This document shows positions 42,768-53,823 of a stretch of 64,000 bases of DNA, piece after piece (position 1 is the stretch's first letter; each line of letters starts with the position of its first letter). The stretch lies in NCBI GenBank assembly GCA_025617375.2, contig JAMYGW020000004.1, forward strand, positions 1,798,001 to 1,862,000, written 5' to 3'. A model generated the notes under the pieces. That model was not told where the DNA came from and did not search any database. It was given only the letters and a program-made list of their open reading frames with translations. Made by a program: the position numbers and the translations under genes. This stretch comes from Acarospora socialis. Its lineage: Eukaryota > Ascomycota > Lecanoromycetes > Acarosporales > Acarosporaceae.

Positions 42768-43979
42768 CTATGCAATCTTCCTTCCGATATTGCCAATTCC
42801 TCGGCCGACAACGCTGACGACAATATCTCCGCTCTCTCTTCCATCGGCATCTCTTACACCCCAGCCGTTTGCACCAAACTTTCTCAAATCCCTCCCTAAC
42901 GAAATGATTATTTCTGTGCCTAGAACATCCTTTCCCAACTGTAACCGTCCCACGTCTTCCGACCCCATGGCCATAAGAGTGAGCATGGTAGGCGCTGCTG
43001 CTGGAGACGCACATCCCCCGAGGGAGATGGACTCAAGAAGCTGAAAAGCACACTGCCGCCCGATATCTTCTGGTGGTTCACCACCTGCTGGTGGCGAAGC
43101 CACGTCTGCTGAGTATAACAATCCAGTCGACGATTCTGCGACCAATGAGAGACCGAAACCAATACCTATTTTCCTCTTCGCACCAGGCTTCGACTTGTCT
43201 GTTGATGGCAAAAAAGGAGCTGACGACACATCTGAAAAGACATATGTATCACTAACTAGGGGATTGATCACACCTCTTGCAGCCTCGATCATGCGAGCGT
43301 TATTGGACGCTGAAGCACCAGTACAATATGCTACACCCCTCACTTTCTTGATACGACCAGGATTGAGTAGATGTATCGTCTTCGGTAATCGGACCTGATG
43401 CCCAAATACAAGCTGCACCTCCCCTGCCCCACCCTTTCCGCCTGGCCCAGGATTTGATCTTCTCAAAATCCGAAGCTCAATGTTATTTGAGATGCCAAAC
43501 TGAGCATATAACGGTAAAATGGCTGTCCGTACACTATCGACCGACATGTCGCCTGTTTGCGTCGCCGATGTGATGACCCCCGGCCCCGTGAAAAGCACAT
43601 TTACCGGTGCTTTCGAGAAAGGTGCCAGCAGGCAGAGGGGTATTAGGAAGTAGCTGAGGCCCCGTGTACACCCGGCTGATACCTCATGTCTTATTACACC
43701 ACCACTTGCCCCTGAGCCTGCCGCACTGCCTGTGATCAGGCCGGGCCGATATAGAAGAGTGGTGCCAGTGTAAGAGATCTCGATGTGTGAGCCATTGGTG
43801 ACTGCTTCAAGCAGCCGCAAGAAAGAAATTTCATGCGCAGCGAGACCAGGGTTTGTAGGTGATGACGGCCGGATCTGAGAGATGTGTACTGTGCGGCCGG
43901 TGAGGGTCGAGAGGACGAGGCGATGAGCTAGGGCTTTCTGGGTAGTGAAGCGGATCGCTGGTTGCGGAGCGGCAGCCAT
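42768..43979 (-). CDS. RCL1: Rcl1, RNA 3'-phosphate cyclase-like pre-rRNA processing factor
   Basis: Nucleolar factor that with Bms1 acts at the A2 pre-rRNA cleavage step in small-subunit assembly. Intronless, 403 residues. It has the RNA-3'-phosphate cyclase fold: IRFTTQKALAHRLVLSTLTG, HEISFLRLLEAVTNGSHIEI, TTLLYRPGLITG, CTRGLSYFLIPLCLLAPFSK, NVLFTGPGVITS, DSVRTAILPLYAQFGISNN, ELRILRRSNPGPGGKGGAGE and KTIHLLNPGRIKKVRGVAYC. The histidine that accepts AMP in true cyclases is not seen in the C-terminal region (LGKDVLGTEIIISLGRDLRK), as expected for Rcl1, which lacks cyclase activity. The start MAAAPQPAIRFTTQK fits the family. Head to head with BNA1 across 256 bp. NOP14 elsewhere in the window works in the same pathway. 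Confidence 0.93.
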   Translation of the reverse strand: MAAAPQPAIRFTTQKALAHRLVLSTLTGRTVHISQIRPSSPTNPGLAAHEISFLRLLEAVTNGSHIEISYTGTTLLYRPGLITGSAAGSGASGGVIRHEVSAGCTRGLSYFLIPLCLLAPFSKAPVNVLFTGPGVITSATQTGDMSVDSVRTAILPLYAQFGISNNIELRILRRSNPGPGGKGGAGEVQLVFGHQVRLPKTIHLLNPGRIKKVRGVAYCTGASASNNARMIEAARGVINPLVSDTYVFSDVSSAPFLPSTDKSKPGAKRKIGIGFGLSLVAESSTGLLYSADVASPPAGGEPPEDIGRQCAFQLLESISLGGCASPAAAPTMLTLMAMGSEDVGRLQLGKDVLGTEIIISLGRDLRKFGANGWGVRDADGRESGDIVVSVVGRGIGNIGRKIA

Positions 43980-44235
43980 CCTGTCCTCCGCCGCTTAATC
44001 TAAGCCTGACCAGAATTCAATGGTAATCAACGAGTACGTTGAAGCAAAGTTCGAGCTCGGAGAAGGAATGGCACGGACAATCTTTTGCGCCGGAATTTGC
44101 CATGAGAGATCCACACCCTAAGAGTGGATATAAACTCTGGTCCATCCTTGATGGCTATGGATCGGTAACTCACCGAAGATTTTCTATAACTCCTCGTAGG
44201 CAATTGTGCTGCAATCCCCATACAACAGCTCTACA
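43980..44235. promoter_or_regulatory. Divergent promoter between RCL1 and BNA1
   Basis: 256 bp between outward-facing start codons. No specific site is recognised. Confidence 0.5.
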
Positions 44236-44893
44236 ATGCTTTCAAGCCCATTAAACATCCCAAAATGGTCAATTCCCCCACCGTACCATCACCCTTGGAC
44301 ATCAAGCTAACAGTCCTGTAGGCTCGAGGAGAATTCCCACCTGTTAAAGCCGCCGATCAATAACTACTGTGTCTACAACAAAGATGTAACAGTCATGGTC
44401 CGTTATCCCGTTGACACACCCCATAACATTGCCCATAATCCCGCCTATTTAGCTAACAACACCCCCCACCTAGATCGTCGGCGGCCCCAACGCAAGAACA
44501 GACTACCACATCAACGAAACGGCCGAATGGTTCTACCAATACCGCGGCAGCATGCTCCTGAAAGTCGTCGACGACGGCCACTTTCGCGACGTCCCCATCC
44601 ACGAAGGCGAAATGTTCCTTCTGCCCCCCAACACGCCGCACAACCCCGTCCGGTTCGCCGACACCGTCGGCATCGTGCTGGAGCAACCGCGGCCGGCGAA
44701 CAGTCGCGACCGACTGAGGTGGTACTGTCAGAATTGCGGGAGTGTGGTGCATGAGGCGAGCTTCCATTGCACGGACTTGGGCACGCAGATCAAGGACGCG
44801 GTGAACGAGTTCAGGGAGTGTGAGGCCAAGAGGAAGTGTGGGCGATGTGGGGAGTTGGCGGATGTGGTGCCGAAGGAACATGGGAAGGCGTAA
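44236..44893 (+). CDS. BNA1: 3-hydroxyanthranilate 3,4-dioxygenase
   Basis: Cytosolic non-haem iron enzyme of the kynurenine pathway that opens the ring of 3-hydroxyanthranilate on the way to quinolinate and NAD. Exons 44236-44267, 44322-44397 and 44474-44893 give 175 residues. The small first exon encodes MLSSPLNIPK and joins through a split Trp codon to LEENSHLLKPPINNYCVYNK. The third exon has the cupin core: IVGGPNARTDYHINETAEWF with the His and Glu iron ligands, YRGSMLLKVVDDG, EGEMFLLPPNTPHNPVRFAD with the second His, and VLEQPRP. The C-terminus carries the rubredoxin-like two-Cys pairs CQNCGSVVHE and CGRCGELADV kept in fungal and bacterial forms. Introns are 54 and 76 nt; the donors GTCAAT and GTCCGT are non-standard at the third base but the frame is unambiguous. 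Normal length for the family. Confidence 0.94.
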
Positions 44894-45676
44894 GGGGCAT
44901 GTTGTATATTGGGCGCAGGTTGAACATATACCCGGTACCGAAGTTGATTCTGAATCATGCTTCACTGTACGGCTGTTTTATCGGACTCTGCAACAATGAC
45001 TTCCAAGTACATGCAGAGCAGACTCATTTGCCCGGCGTTGGTATGCCCCGGGCCACGGGAACGGACCATTCAGCGGCATGATGGTTGCTCGCTGGTTGGA
45101 GCCGCTCGTAAGGTAGTAACTCTACTGTCGTCTTTACCTGGGACCCCAAGGGCCGCGTCCTTCGTATCAGAAGAGCCCGGTGAGATATTATCCTTACCTA
45201 TGGCAGCTTCTGAACCTGGCCGTGGTGGGTGAGGTGCTTACTGTCACTCAAGGGAACTCCAGTGTGAAGCCAGCGTTGTCTGCATGAACAGTCACCGAAT
45301 TAAACGTCACCCTCCATGATGAAATGACTTTTTATTTCCTACGTGTAACATGACAAGAAGCCTCCCTATACCGCAAGTCCTATGTACAGCTCCATTCTTA
45401 AGCAAGCCACCCGTTCCCCTCACGGAAGAGATTCAAGTGCCAGCGTAACGAGTAAAACATCATGCAACGGTTGTACATACGAGTTAGAAGCATTCTGATA
45501 ACGAGAAATGCACCAGAGTCATCGGAAGACCCGAGGGTCGTGAAAGGCTAGGCCTAGCAATGTCCGTGCTCTTGCTATTGGGAGCAACCTGTCTCGGGCA
45601 GAATGAAAAGGTTCGAAAGCATTCGTGCACAAGTAAACCACCGGTATTAAAGCAACCACTAGATATTCGTGTGCTC
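44894..45676. other. Convergent 3' gap
   Basis: 783 bp between BNA1 and the PWWP gene. Short frames only; nothing recognised. Confidence 0.45.
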
Positions 45677-47864
45677 TTAGGCCGTGGCCTCCAGAGTCTC
45701 ACTCGGCGGCTCATACGCCTTCTCAGGCGCGTTTGTGATGTCTGGCTCGTCTGTTTGGACGTCGTCCGTAGCCGCCTCTGGCGCAGCAGACGGCTCGGCC
45801 TCCTTCGCACCTTCAACCGCTGTCCCGATCTTGTGTCCCTCTGCTGGCTTCTCGTCATCCTCGGTGGTCGTCCGTGGTTCGGACTTTTCCTTCTCCTCGC
45901 CCTCGTTCTTCTCGCTCTTCGTGACACCGTTTGTAGTGTTAGGTTCGTCCTTATCTCCGGCTGGTCCTGCACCAGGCTCGTCGACCAATATTTTGTTCCA
46001 CTTAGCCAGTAGCTCGTGTGACCGTTTCTTGAAGTTGAATTCCTCGTCTTTGGGTATGGAGGCAAGTTTGATGATATTCTTGAGGACTTTATTGATTTTA
46101 GTCGATCGTATGATGCTGACTTCAAGATCTGCGTAAGTCTCGAGCTTGGAAATGAACTCCGACATGGACTGGAGATGTTGGATTAGCCCAGAGTGGTCTC
46201 ATGTACAAGTATGCTGTTCATACCTTCATCTCCTCTTCCTTTGGGATCGTGTCTCTAGACAGGAAACCTTTCTGTAGCTTATGCCGTAGATAGAGAACTA
46301 CAAATTGTCAGAACCACTCAATACTGATACCGCTCAACTAACCTTCTTTCTCCTTCTTTTGCTTGGCTTCTTGCGGTGTAAGGATCTTTTCCACGACCTT
46401 CGGTGTTTCAACCATTTCCTCATCACTTCCGGCGGTCTTGGCATTAGACTTCTTGGTCGAGGAGCCTTTCGTTTTAGTAGCCTTGGTGCTAGAGCCAGTC
46501 TTCTTCTTGCTGGCAGAGTCGGCTGACGGAGTTTTTGGCGTGCTTAGCTTCAGTTTTGTAGCAGTCTTCGGGGTCTTCGCAGGCTGAAGCATGTTAGTAT
46601 CAGTTTACGTACGACATAAGAAGAACGGGCATCCAAATAACTACGGACCTTGTCAGCTTCTCCTTCGCTGTCCAAACTCTTCTTTCGCTTCTTCGATTTC
46701 GGCTTCGAGTCAGCCCCATCATCTCCAGCCTCAGCCTCCCCAGTATCCTCCATGTCAACGTCTTCCCCTTCTTCAGCAGCGGCGGTGCTTTTTCTCTTCC
46801 CTTTCTTCTGTTTCTTAGCATCCCGTTCAGCGCGGAGCTCTGCATCCTCTTGCATGGCGCGTTGATGGTCGGCCAACATCTCCTTGAAGTAGTCCAGATC
46901 ATGCTGCTCTCCCGCAATTTCGTAGGCTCCGATGAGAGATTTGGTTTTTCCTTTCTCTGGGAAGTCTTTGCATGCTTGAGGATCGAGTGGCGTGAGATCG
47001 GTGTTGGGCATCCATTGACTGTCGGACGCCGCAGTCAGTACAGGTTTGCAAGAGAAAATCGTAGAACAAAACACAGTCTTCTCGTCAACAGCTCTGTGGT
47101 TACCAATGCTGGAGCGAGAGACAGATTGACTCACAATTCGTTAGTGTAGAGAAACATGATGGGAAAGGTTCGCTCGTAAGCGCGTTTGCCTCCATCAGCA
47201 TACGCCTCCTTGTAGGTGCCGTCTGGCTGCCTAGTAGTTACCGGCCGGGTACTGAGCAGTATCTGCGGAAGCATCTCCTCATCGCAGATTATCGACGGCC
47301 AGGGAGGGTAACCCTTGAGGCGCGCGAAATAATACTCGCCGGGCTTGGCATCCAGATGCGTCAAGACCTTTGATTTCTTCTTGTTCAACTTCTTCGACTT
47401 GTGCTCCGGCACGCTCGTACTCTTCTTCTTCGCGGAGCCAGTTGACTTTCGCGACGATGCCGGGGTGCCGTTGGTCGCCGGAGCTGCAGGATCTGACCCA
47501 GCAGCCACGTTATCGGCAGCTCCCTCGTCGTCCTTCATCTCTACATCTTCATCGCCAGCAGCAGTCTCGGCATGAACGTCTTCGGGTTTTGCGGTAGCTG
47601 ACTCCTCCGCGTCGCCGTTTGCTTTCGCATCTACAGATAGCCAGTCTTTAGCTCAGATTCACTCTCTCTGCTCGTGATCGAATGTTAGCGCTCACCAGAA
47701 GTGCTCTTTTCAGGCGGCGAAGCATCATCACGTCCAGGTTCCGCAGAAGCCTCCTCCATCGCGTCGGTAGGATTGCTGTCTTCGGCGGTGTCAGGAGGCA
47801 ACACCGACAGATGGTCAGGTGGCTGCGGGATCGGGGAAGACCCAGTGCTCTTCGCGTCGGCCAT
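45677..47864 (-). CDS. PWWP-domain chromatin protein with C-terminal TFIIS-N/IBD-like helices
   Basis: Likely reader of methylated histone H3 (Pdp3/LEDGF-like). Six exons: 47864-47696, 47630-47135, 47018-46649, 46583-46343, 46297-46224, 46168-45677, 613 residues with matching phases. An acidic, disordered N-terminus of about 130 residues (PPDHLSVLPPDTAEDSNPTD) precedes a basic stretch (KSKKLNKKKSKVL). The PWWP domain (about 145-235) reads KPGEYYFARLKGYPPWPSII, then the variable central part and RTFPIMFLYTNEF, with WMPNTDLTPLD after the third exon join. A charged Lys/Glu middle with RAERDAKKQKKGKRK follows. From about residue 425, VLYLRHKLQKGFLSRDTIPK, MSEFISKLETYADLEVSIIR, STKINKVLKNIIKLASIPKD and SHELLAKWNKIL form the helical bundle of TFIIS-N/integrase-binding domains. 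The tail is an acidic Glu/Pro/Thr region. Intron 3 (46648-46584) has a TACTAAC branch. Confidence 0.9.
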
Positions 47865-49937
47865 ATCTTTGCACGATTTTGAGGGGTCGCTGGATGAGTG
47901 TGGAACCTCGCACAGTACAGAAAACGGACGCGTGGGAGAAAGGATTAGCAGAGTGACAATTCAATGAGATGCACGTGCTGCGGCAACTGAGAAATCGATG
48001 AGAAATCGTGAAAAGTAGATGAACTTCTTTTGGGGGTGGCGGTGAGTAGGAGGAACCGGCGCAGCGAACGCAGTGGTTGTGTGATGATCGCGGTTCGGAC
48101 AGACACTCGAAATGTTACTGCACTAAAAGTAAGGTAATCCAAGGCACGTGACAAGCGGACTTGCAGCTTTCGTGTTAGAAGAATACCGATGATCACTGAG
48201 GTCGGACAATAGGTCTTGGATATAATTGTATTCTATATTGACAGATGCCGATAAGAAGAGCGGCTGACGCTGAAAAAGTGAGTGAGTGAATGAATGGATG
48301 AATGAATAATGGGTGTTGGGAATTATCGTAAGGTGTAACGGTTGGTCTGTCTGTCTCCACTTCCAGCCTCTCTGATCCGTGGCCCGTCAAGTATCTCACC
48401 CCCAGGCTCCCACACCCAAATTTCGGCGAATCCAAATCTCGCTAATAAATCCTGGCCCGCACGCCACCAACAACGGTCCCTTCATGTCCTCCGGGTACGA
48501 CCTCAGCTCAGGTCGTCGCTTCTGGCATTCGCCCGGCCAAATGTTTGAAGTACTGACGCTCCTTATCCGACCCCCCAACGGGATGCTGCCCTCTGATGGG
48601 CGATAAAACCTCTCTCTGCCACAAGTAACCATTTCAAGCAAAGTAGGAAGATATTTGATAAACTCAGCTGTTGCTAAGACCGGTATCGAGTCACACAGTT
48701 TAGCTCGGTGTCCACATAAAGCTGCCGCCTGCCTGCCAGGACATTTCGACCGTAGCCCAGCAAAACGGTAGCCCTTTGCTTGCTTGTGTATCACTTCTGT
48801 TCCCGGATCGGGAAGTATGTGCCATGTCTCTTGTTTCGCCCATCAAACTTCCACTGAAAGTTATGCCCGGGGCGCTCATGAACATACAGAACTCTCACTT
48901 CAAAGAACACGAGCAGCCGCTGAGAAGAACAGTGATAACAACAATGAGCATGCAAATCCTAGTGAAGCCAAGTGAGAACCCTCAAGGACATACGAATGTA
49001 AGCACTTGAGCAGTGAACAGGAACCACAAGAGTGACAATGATAGCGACAAGGATCCCACTTGCAGCAATGAGTTTGGACTGAGAGAACTTGAGAGACCCT
49101 ATTACTGCATCGGCAAAGGGCTTTTTAAACGCCATTTGCCTGTGGGATTTGGTGGTGAGTAACAGGAAACTTCTTGAACCTATGAGCCATTGAAATCAGA
49201 CATATCGAAAGCGAGTACACCAAATTCCAACGTTGGCTTCCCAGTCAGCAGGAATCCATCGCACCAAGAGAAGGACACTTCATTGTGAAATAGGCTTCGA
49301 TCATATGAGGTCCACAAGAATGCCTCAGCAGGAAAGTATGTAAAAACCAACGCTACCTACGAGTAGAAGCCCTTTCAAGGAACCCAAGCATGTCCGTCTT
49401 GACCTAGCAAAATAGTACCTCTATGCTATTCAGATAACACAATCGTCTGGCCTATGTGAAGAAACAATCGGAAGGTTCCACTTCCACACGTCCTTTCAAT
49501 CAAATGCAGCAACAGCAGTGATATCTGATCAAGTCATTTCGCGATGGTCCTGGACATGACACGAGTCGTCTCTCAGGATGTAACTGCTAAATATATAATG
49601 GGCTCCCCAGAGTTGTATATATCACCTTCGTAAGGTAAGGCAGCTCTTTCCGACGGTTAGTCAGAGCCAGGAGCGACAGGTAAAACAGTCTAGTTGTCGT
49701 TATGGTATACAAGCAGCAGGTTCGAGGTGTACCATCCGCTGACCTTAAGGGAAGGATTTGGGATCGGAGTACGAGTACGGTACCTTACTGCTCGCTTCTT
49801 TGCCCACGCTAGTTCAGCAGTCTCGCTTCGCGATGACGCTACGCCCAATCTATCGATCCATGAACCAGATTCAAGGTAGTTATGTCCAGAAGACCAAGGA
49901 GTGCAGCTCATCTGTATGCGCAGGGTCGCGGCTCAAA
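47865..49937. other. Intergenic, 2.1 kb, no gene supported
   Basis: Lies between the PWWP gene promoter and the PWI/RS gene. Minus-strand frames near 48396-48794 and others lack motifs and codon bias. A tetranucleotide-like run is at 48279. No tRNA could be recognised. Confidence 0.4.
48279..48309. repeat. Short GTGA/ATGA microsatellite
   Basis: Reads GTGAGTGAGTGAATGAATGG and continues ATGAATGAATA: an imperfect tetranucleotide repeat of about 30 bp, within the PWWP gene's promoter region. Confidence 0.7.
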
Positions 49938-51934
49938 ATGGCAACCAGTGTGGACGCGAAGCTGCTGAAACAAACCAAATTTCCACCGGAGTTCAATCAA
50001 AAGGTGGACATGAAAAAGGTCAATGTCGAAGTGATGAAGAAGTGAGCAGCCAACCCCGACTCGGCATGCTTGGAATTGCAGGGAGACTGATAGCAGCCAC
50101 GGTAGATGGATCGCCGGAAAACTGTCAGAAATCCTAGGGAACGAGGATGACGTTGTAATTGAGCTTTGCTTCAATTTGCTTGAGGGTGCACGCTTTGTAG
50201 GTTCTCCTTGGACTATTACCGTAGCAGCTCATCGTTACTGACTGGAGTCCTTCGTTCAGCCAGACATCAAAGTCCTCCAGATACAGCTTACGGGATTCTT
50301 GGACAAAGATACGGCCAAATTCTGCAAGGAACTCTGGACATTATGTCTAAGTGCCCAATCCAATCCACAAGGTGTGCCGAAGGAATTGTTGGAAGCCAAG
50401 AAGCTGGAGTTGATACAGGAGAAGGTGAGGAGCTATCCGGGAACTTTTACACCTTATGTTGGTCAGGGTCTGAAGGGTGGTAGATCGATGCCGAGAAAGC
50501 TTCAGAGGAAGCCCGTAAACGCAAGGAGCAGGAGAGAGTCCGCGATCGGGACATTGACAGCATCCGGCAACGGGAACGAGGGGAGCGCGGCCGTGGCCGT
50601 GCACGCGGCGGTCGTGGCGGTCGAGATTTCGATCGACGTTCACCCCGGTATTCAAGGTCCCCGCCCCCACGAAGACGTGGCTCACCTGATCATAACGACT
50701 ACCGTGGGCCACCTCCCAGGCGGGAAATGGACACGTACGTACCTGGCGAACGTGGCTTCCGCCGCCGAGATGAGAGGAGACGTCGTTCACGATCAATCCC
50801 AAGCTCGATTTCCCGCTCCAGGTCGCGATCCCTCTCACCTGTTCGCCGTAGGGTACGCGACTATGACGGACCAAGACCCAGCCGACGTCGCAATTACCCC
50901 AGCAGGTCCCGGTCGCCATCTCCTGGAAGGCGAGGTTCCAGAGGGTGGGGGAGAAGAAGGAGTCCGGATCGTGGTGATCACCGAGCAAGATCCATAACAC
51001 CTTTAAAAGCTTCTCGCTCACGTTCGCCTAGAAGAACTCGAAGGAGATCTCCATCTGATTCATCACGTAGCCGCACACCCCCTCCACGATCTAGGCACTA
51101 TCGGCGCAGACGTGGCTCTCCATCAAGGTCGAGAACGCGTTCGCTGTCATTAGACGGAGACCGAAGACGCTCTGGTAGAGCGAGAAGACTACCTTCCCAG
51201 AGCACTGATGATGAGGCGAGTGTTACGCGGGCTGATGCTCACAAGGATCGGGACCGAAGACGTCGCGACGGCCCTCGCCGCATGCGAAGCAGGACTAGAA
51301 GCAGAGTCCGAAGCCGAAGCCGAAGCCGTGGGCAACGGCACCGCCGCCGCAGCCGGACCCGCAGCCGCAGTCACAGCCGCAGTCGAAGCAGAAGTCCGAG
51401 CCGGCGCAGGGACAGGGAAAGGGAGCGGAAGAGACACCGATCGATAGAGAGATATGCGCCGGCCGGCAGGAGAAGGCGCAATACCTCATCCGTCTCCTCA
51501 CCTGTTGAAAAGCGGCGCAAGACGGCTGATTCTTCGCCCGAGGAAGCTAGCAGGCATCGTCAGCCACCTCACTCGCGACCGTCAAATACCAACGCGCATA
51601 ATCGGAGCTTCGACAAGAACCCGCAGGCGACGCAAACAAGAACTGCACTGGCAACGGCGGGACCCAAAGCCCAAGGAACCGAAAATGAACAAGAAGAGGT
51701 GGGTAGAGACTCAAAACCGTAACATGTACATACTTTCCACCAGCTCTTTGCCTTACCGCCTGTTTCATACCCAATGGTTACCTTTGCTAACTAGAACCTT
51801 ACGTTTCGTCACAGGCTACGTCGCCGACGCTGACGGCGACCGAACTTCGAGAGAAGCTCCTGCGTGAAAAGGTCAAGGCTTTGCGGGCCAGCAGCACCGG
51901 CGCGAAATCAAACTCCGCTGTTGACAAACTGTGA
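49938..51934 (+). CDS. PWI-domain, RS-rich splicing protein (SRRM1/SRm160-like)
   Basis: Probable nuclear splicing coactivator. Exons 49938-50041, 50106-50196, 50260-50424, 50484-51698 and 51815-51934 give 564 residues. The PWI nucleic-acid-binding domain fills the first 120 residues over four exons: DAKLLKQTKFPPEFNQKVDM, VMKKWIAGKLSEILGNEDDV, IELCFNLLEGARF, PDIKVLQIQLTGFLDKDTAK, FCKELWTLCLSAQSNPQGVP and KELLEAKKLELIQEK. A charged coil (EKASEEARKRKEQERVRDRD) and RG-rich part follow, then about 300 residues of RS/SR/RR dipeptides, classical substrate for SR kinases. The last exon supplies TLTATELREKLLREKVKALR, a conserved short helix. The RS part yields long shadow frames on both strands. The final intron (116 nt) starts GTGGGT and uses a CTAAC branch. 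In animals SRm160 joins 3'-end processing and splicing; CPSF30/YTH1 lies 7.4 kb away. Confidence 0.9.
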
Positions 51935-53823
51935 ATTCTAGGTTAGGGGCTTGTAGTTGCCGGAAGAAGAAAGGGATCCGTTAAGGGTGTTATGAAGGTC
52001 AATGTGCTTGGGTTGCTTGATTTGTGTACATATACCGTGGTAGACAAACAGAATGGAATGAGATCGCTGGAGGATCTTCGCTTTGATTCGACCTACTTTC
52101 AATAGGGCTGTAGAGCCGAATGTTCGTTGTCTTGGTACAGGCGTCTGCGTGGGTCGTAGTTGAATGCAACCGTAGAAACACTCCATTGTATCAAAATGAG
52201 TAGCTGAAGGTGAATGTGGACTAATGTTCTATGCTATAAGGAGCCCTTCAGAACAGTGTTGTAGTAAAAGTGTAACCATCAAACCAGGGAAAGCCATGTC
52301 TGTATGCCACGGCGAAGCTACTCCTACACACAGACAGTCCAGCACCGCCATGATGATTCTCCTGCTTGATTTCCGGCCTGACCACCAGAGTTGGCCGCTT
52401 TCTACCTTGGCTGTCTGCTCCAATAGGGACGATTATTTTACCGACAAATGATCGCATTGACTATAGTTCCGGTGTAGATATCCGGAACGGATCGCCGTGC
52501 CCTACCACTGCTAGAATTCCTCGGCAAGACAGTGAAATTTCTGTTCGCATTTCGCCTAGTTATCGTCAATGGACTTCGACCGATGAGCTTGATTAGAGCG
52601 CCTTGGAACTAGACGGCATTGGTATACAGTTCTGTAAGGTGTTGGTTTGTTTTGTAGGTATTGCTGGGTTGGTCTTCCAAATGCTGAAGGAGGAAGAGGA
52701 CGGAAGAACCAGTGGTTGGGTGGACTGCGTATAAGCCCACCATATGCGGGATCTCTCGGTTTATGGCTTGTGCGAAGCCCATTGTGTATTCGTATGCGTA
52801 TTGATGCCCCAAGTGTAAGGTACCTGGTCGTATGGTGCTGGATAGTCACGACTACCTGGAGGGGACATTGGCCGTCCGGATAAGAGCGTCCGGATAAGTA
52901 TGACGCTCTGTCGATGGTACATACTTCTGCAATGTATGGTGATGGCTGTTTAATTCTTCGTTGCTGTGGTTGTTGGTCTAATCAAGCAATGCTGTGAGGC
53001 GTCCAGATGAGGAAGGGGGAATGGGGCGCGGTACGGCGATGTCAATGGCCTAAAACTAGGACCTATGCGTCACCATCCAAGCAGACACTGTCGCATCTCT
53101 GACCGTACTTGATCCTGGAGTAGCTGCGTGTGAACCGCAGATGTAGTGTGGTGTTATTCGGTATAAAGATGGCGATCAGCGGCCAAGCGTGAAGACCCCG
53201 GCGAAGACGTATTTTTCTTGTCTCGCAAACTGACTCTCAGGCCACGTCCATTTCTGCGAATCTAGCGCGGGCACTGTATAGGTTATAGATTGCGGGCGTG
53301 GTTGATGGGTCGACCTGAAATCGATGTTGTTGTTTCCCCAGAAGGAAGGAACGATGAAAAGGGGCGCGGCAACCCTTAGTATGTTTTGTCGGGCCCACCC
53401 GAACGGGCCTTGTTTACCTTCTACCAGTCCCTCTCTGTATACTTCCTTTCCTCCTTCACACAACACATAGTGTAACTCGACCATCAACCAACGGTAAGTG
53501 TTTCCCGTCAAGTTTCGCGCTCCAACGTACAGACTGATCGGGTCCTTGACTAGTTCATTGTATCGAATATTCCATCTCGACGCTCATTACATATTTTCAA
53601 ACAGCTCTCCACACGTTCGTTGCACTGAACCACACGTAATCCCTACTCTTCTCATCCAAGCCTATTCAACCGCGTCGCAGGTGATTCGCCTGTACCTAAG
53701 GTAAGTATTCTCTTGGTTTGATCGGTGTGAAGGGTGAGCTGATTCCAGATGATGTGAAGAAAGACTCCCTCCACTTTCTATCGATAACTTCTTTACGACC
53801 TTCCGTCACCACCAGCCATAGGT
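51935..53823. other. Intergenic and probable 5' UTR of the orphan gene
   Basis: 1.9 kb. Short frames only. A 12-bp direct repeat is at 52873. Perfect GTAAGT donors at 53492 and 53701 and an acceptor-like CCATAG just before 53822 suggest spliced leader exons for the downstream gene. Confidence 0.45.
52873..52898. repeat. 12-bp direct repeat
   Basis: CGTCCGGATAAG occurs twice, separated by two bases. It may be chance or a doubled binding site. Confidence 0.5.

Noticed and set aside
48396-48794. 132-codon minus-strand frame in the 2-kb gap
   Set aside because: Cys/Arg/Pro-rich, no domain, no support from neighbouring splice sites.
50347-51021. 224-codon minus-strand frame over the RS domain
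   Set aside because: Mirror of the Arg/Ser repeat-rich coding sequence; the plus-strand PWI/RS gene explains the region.
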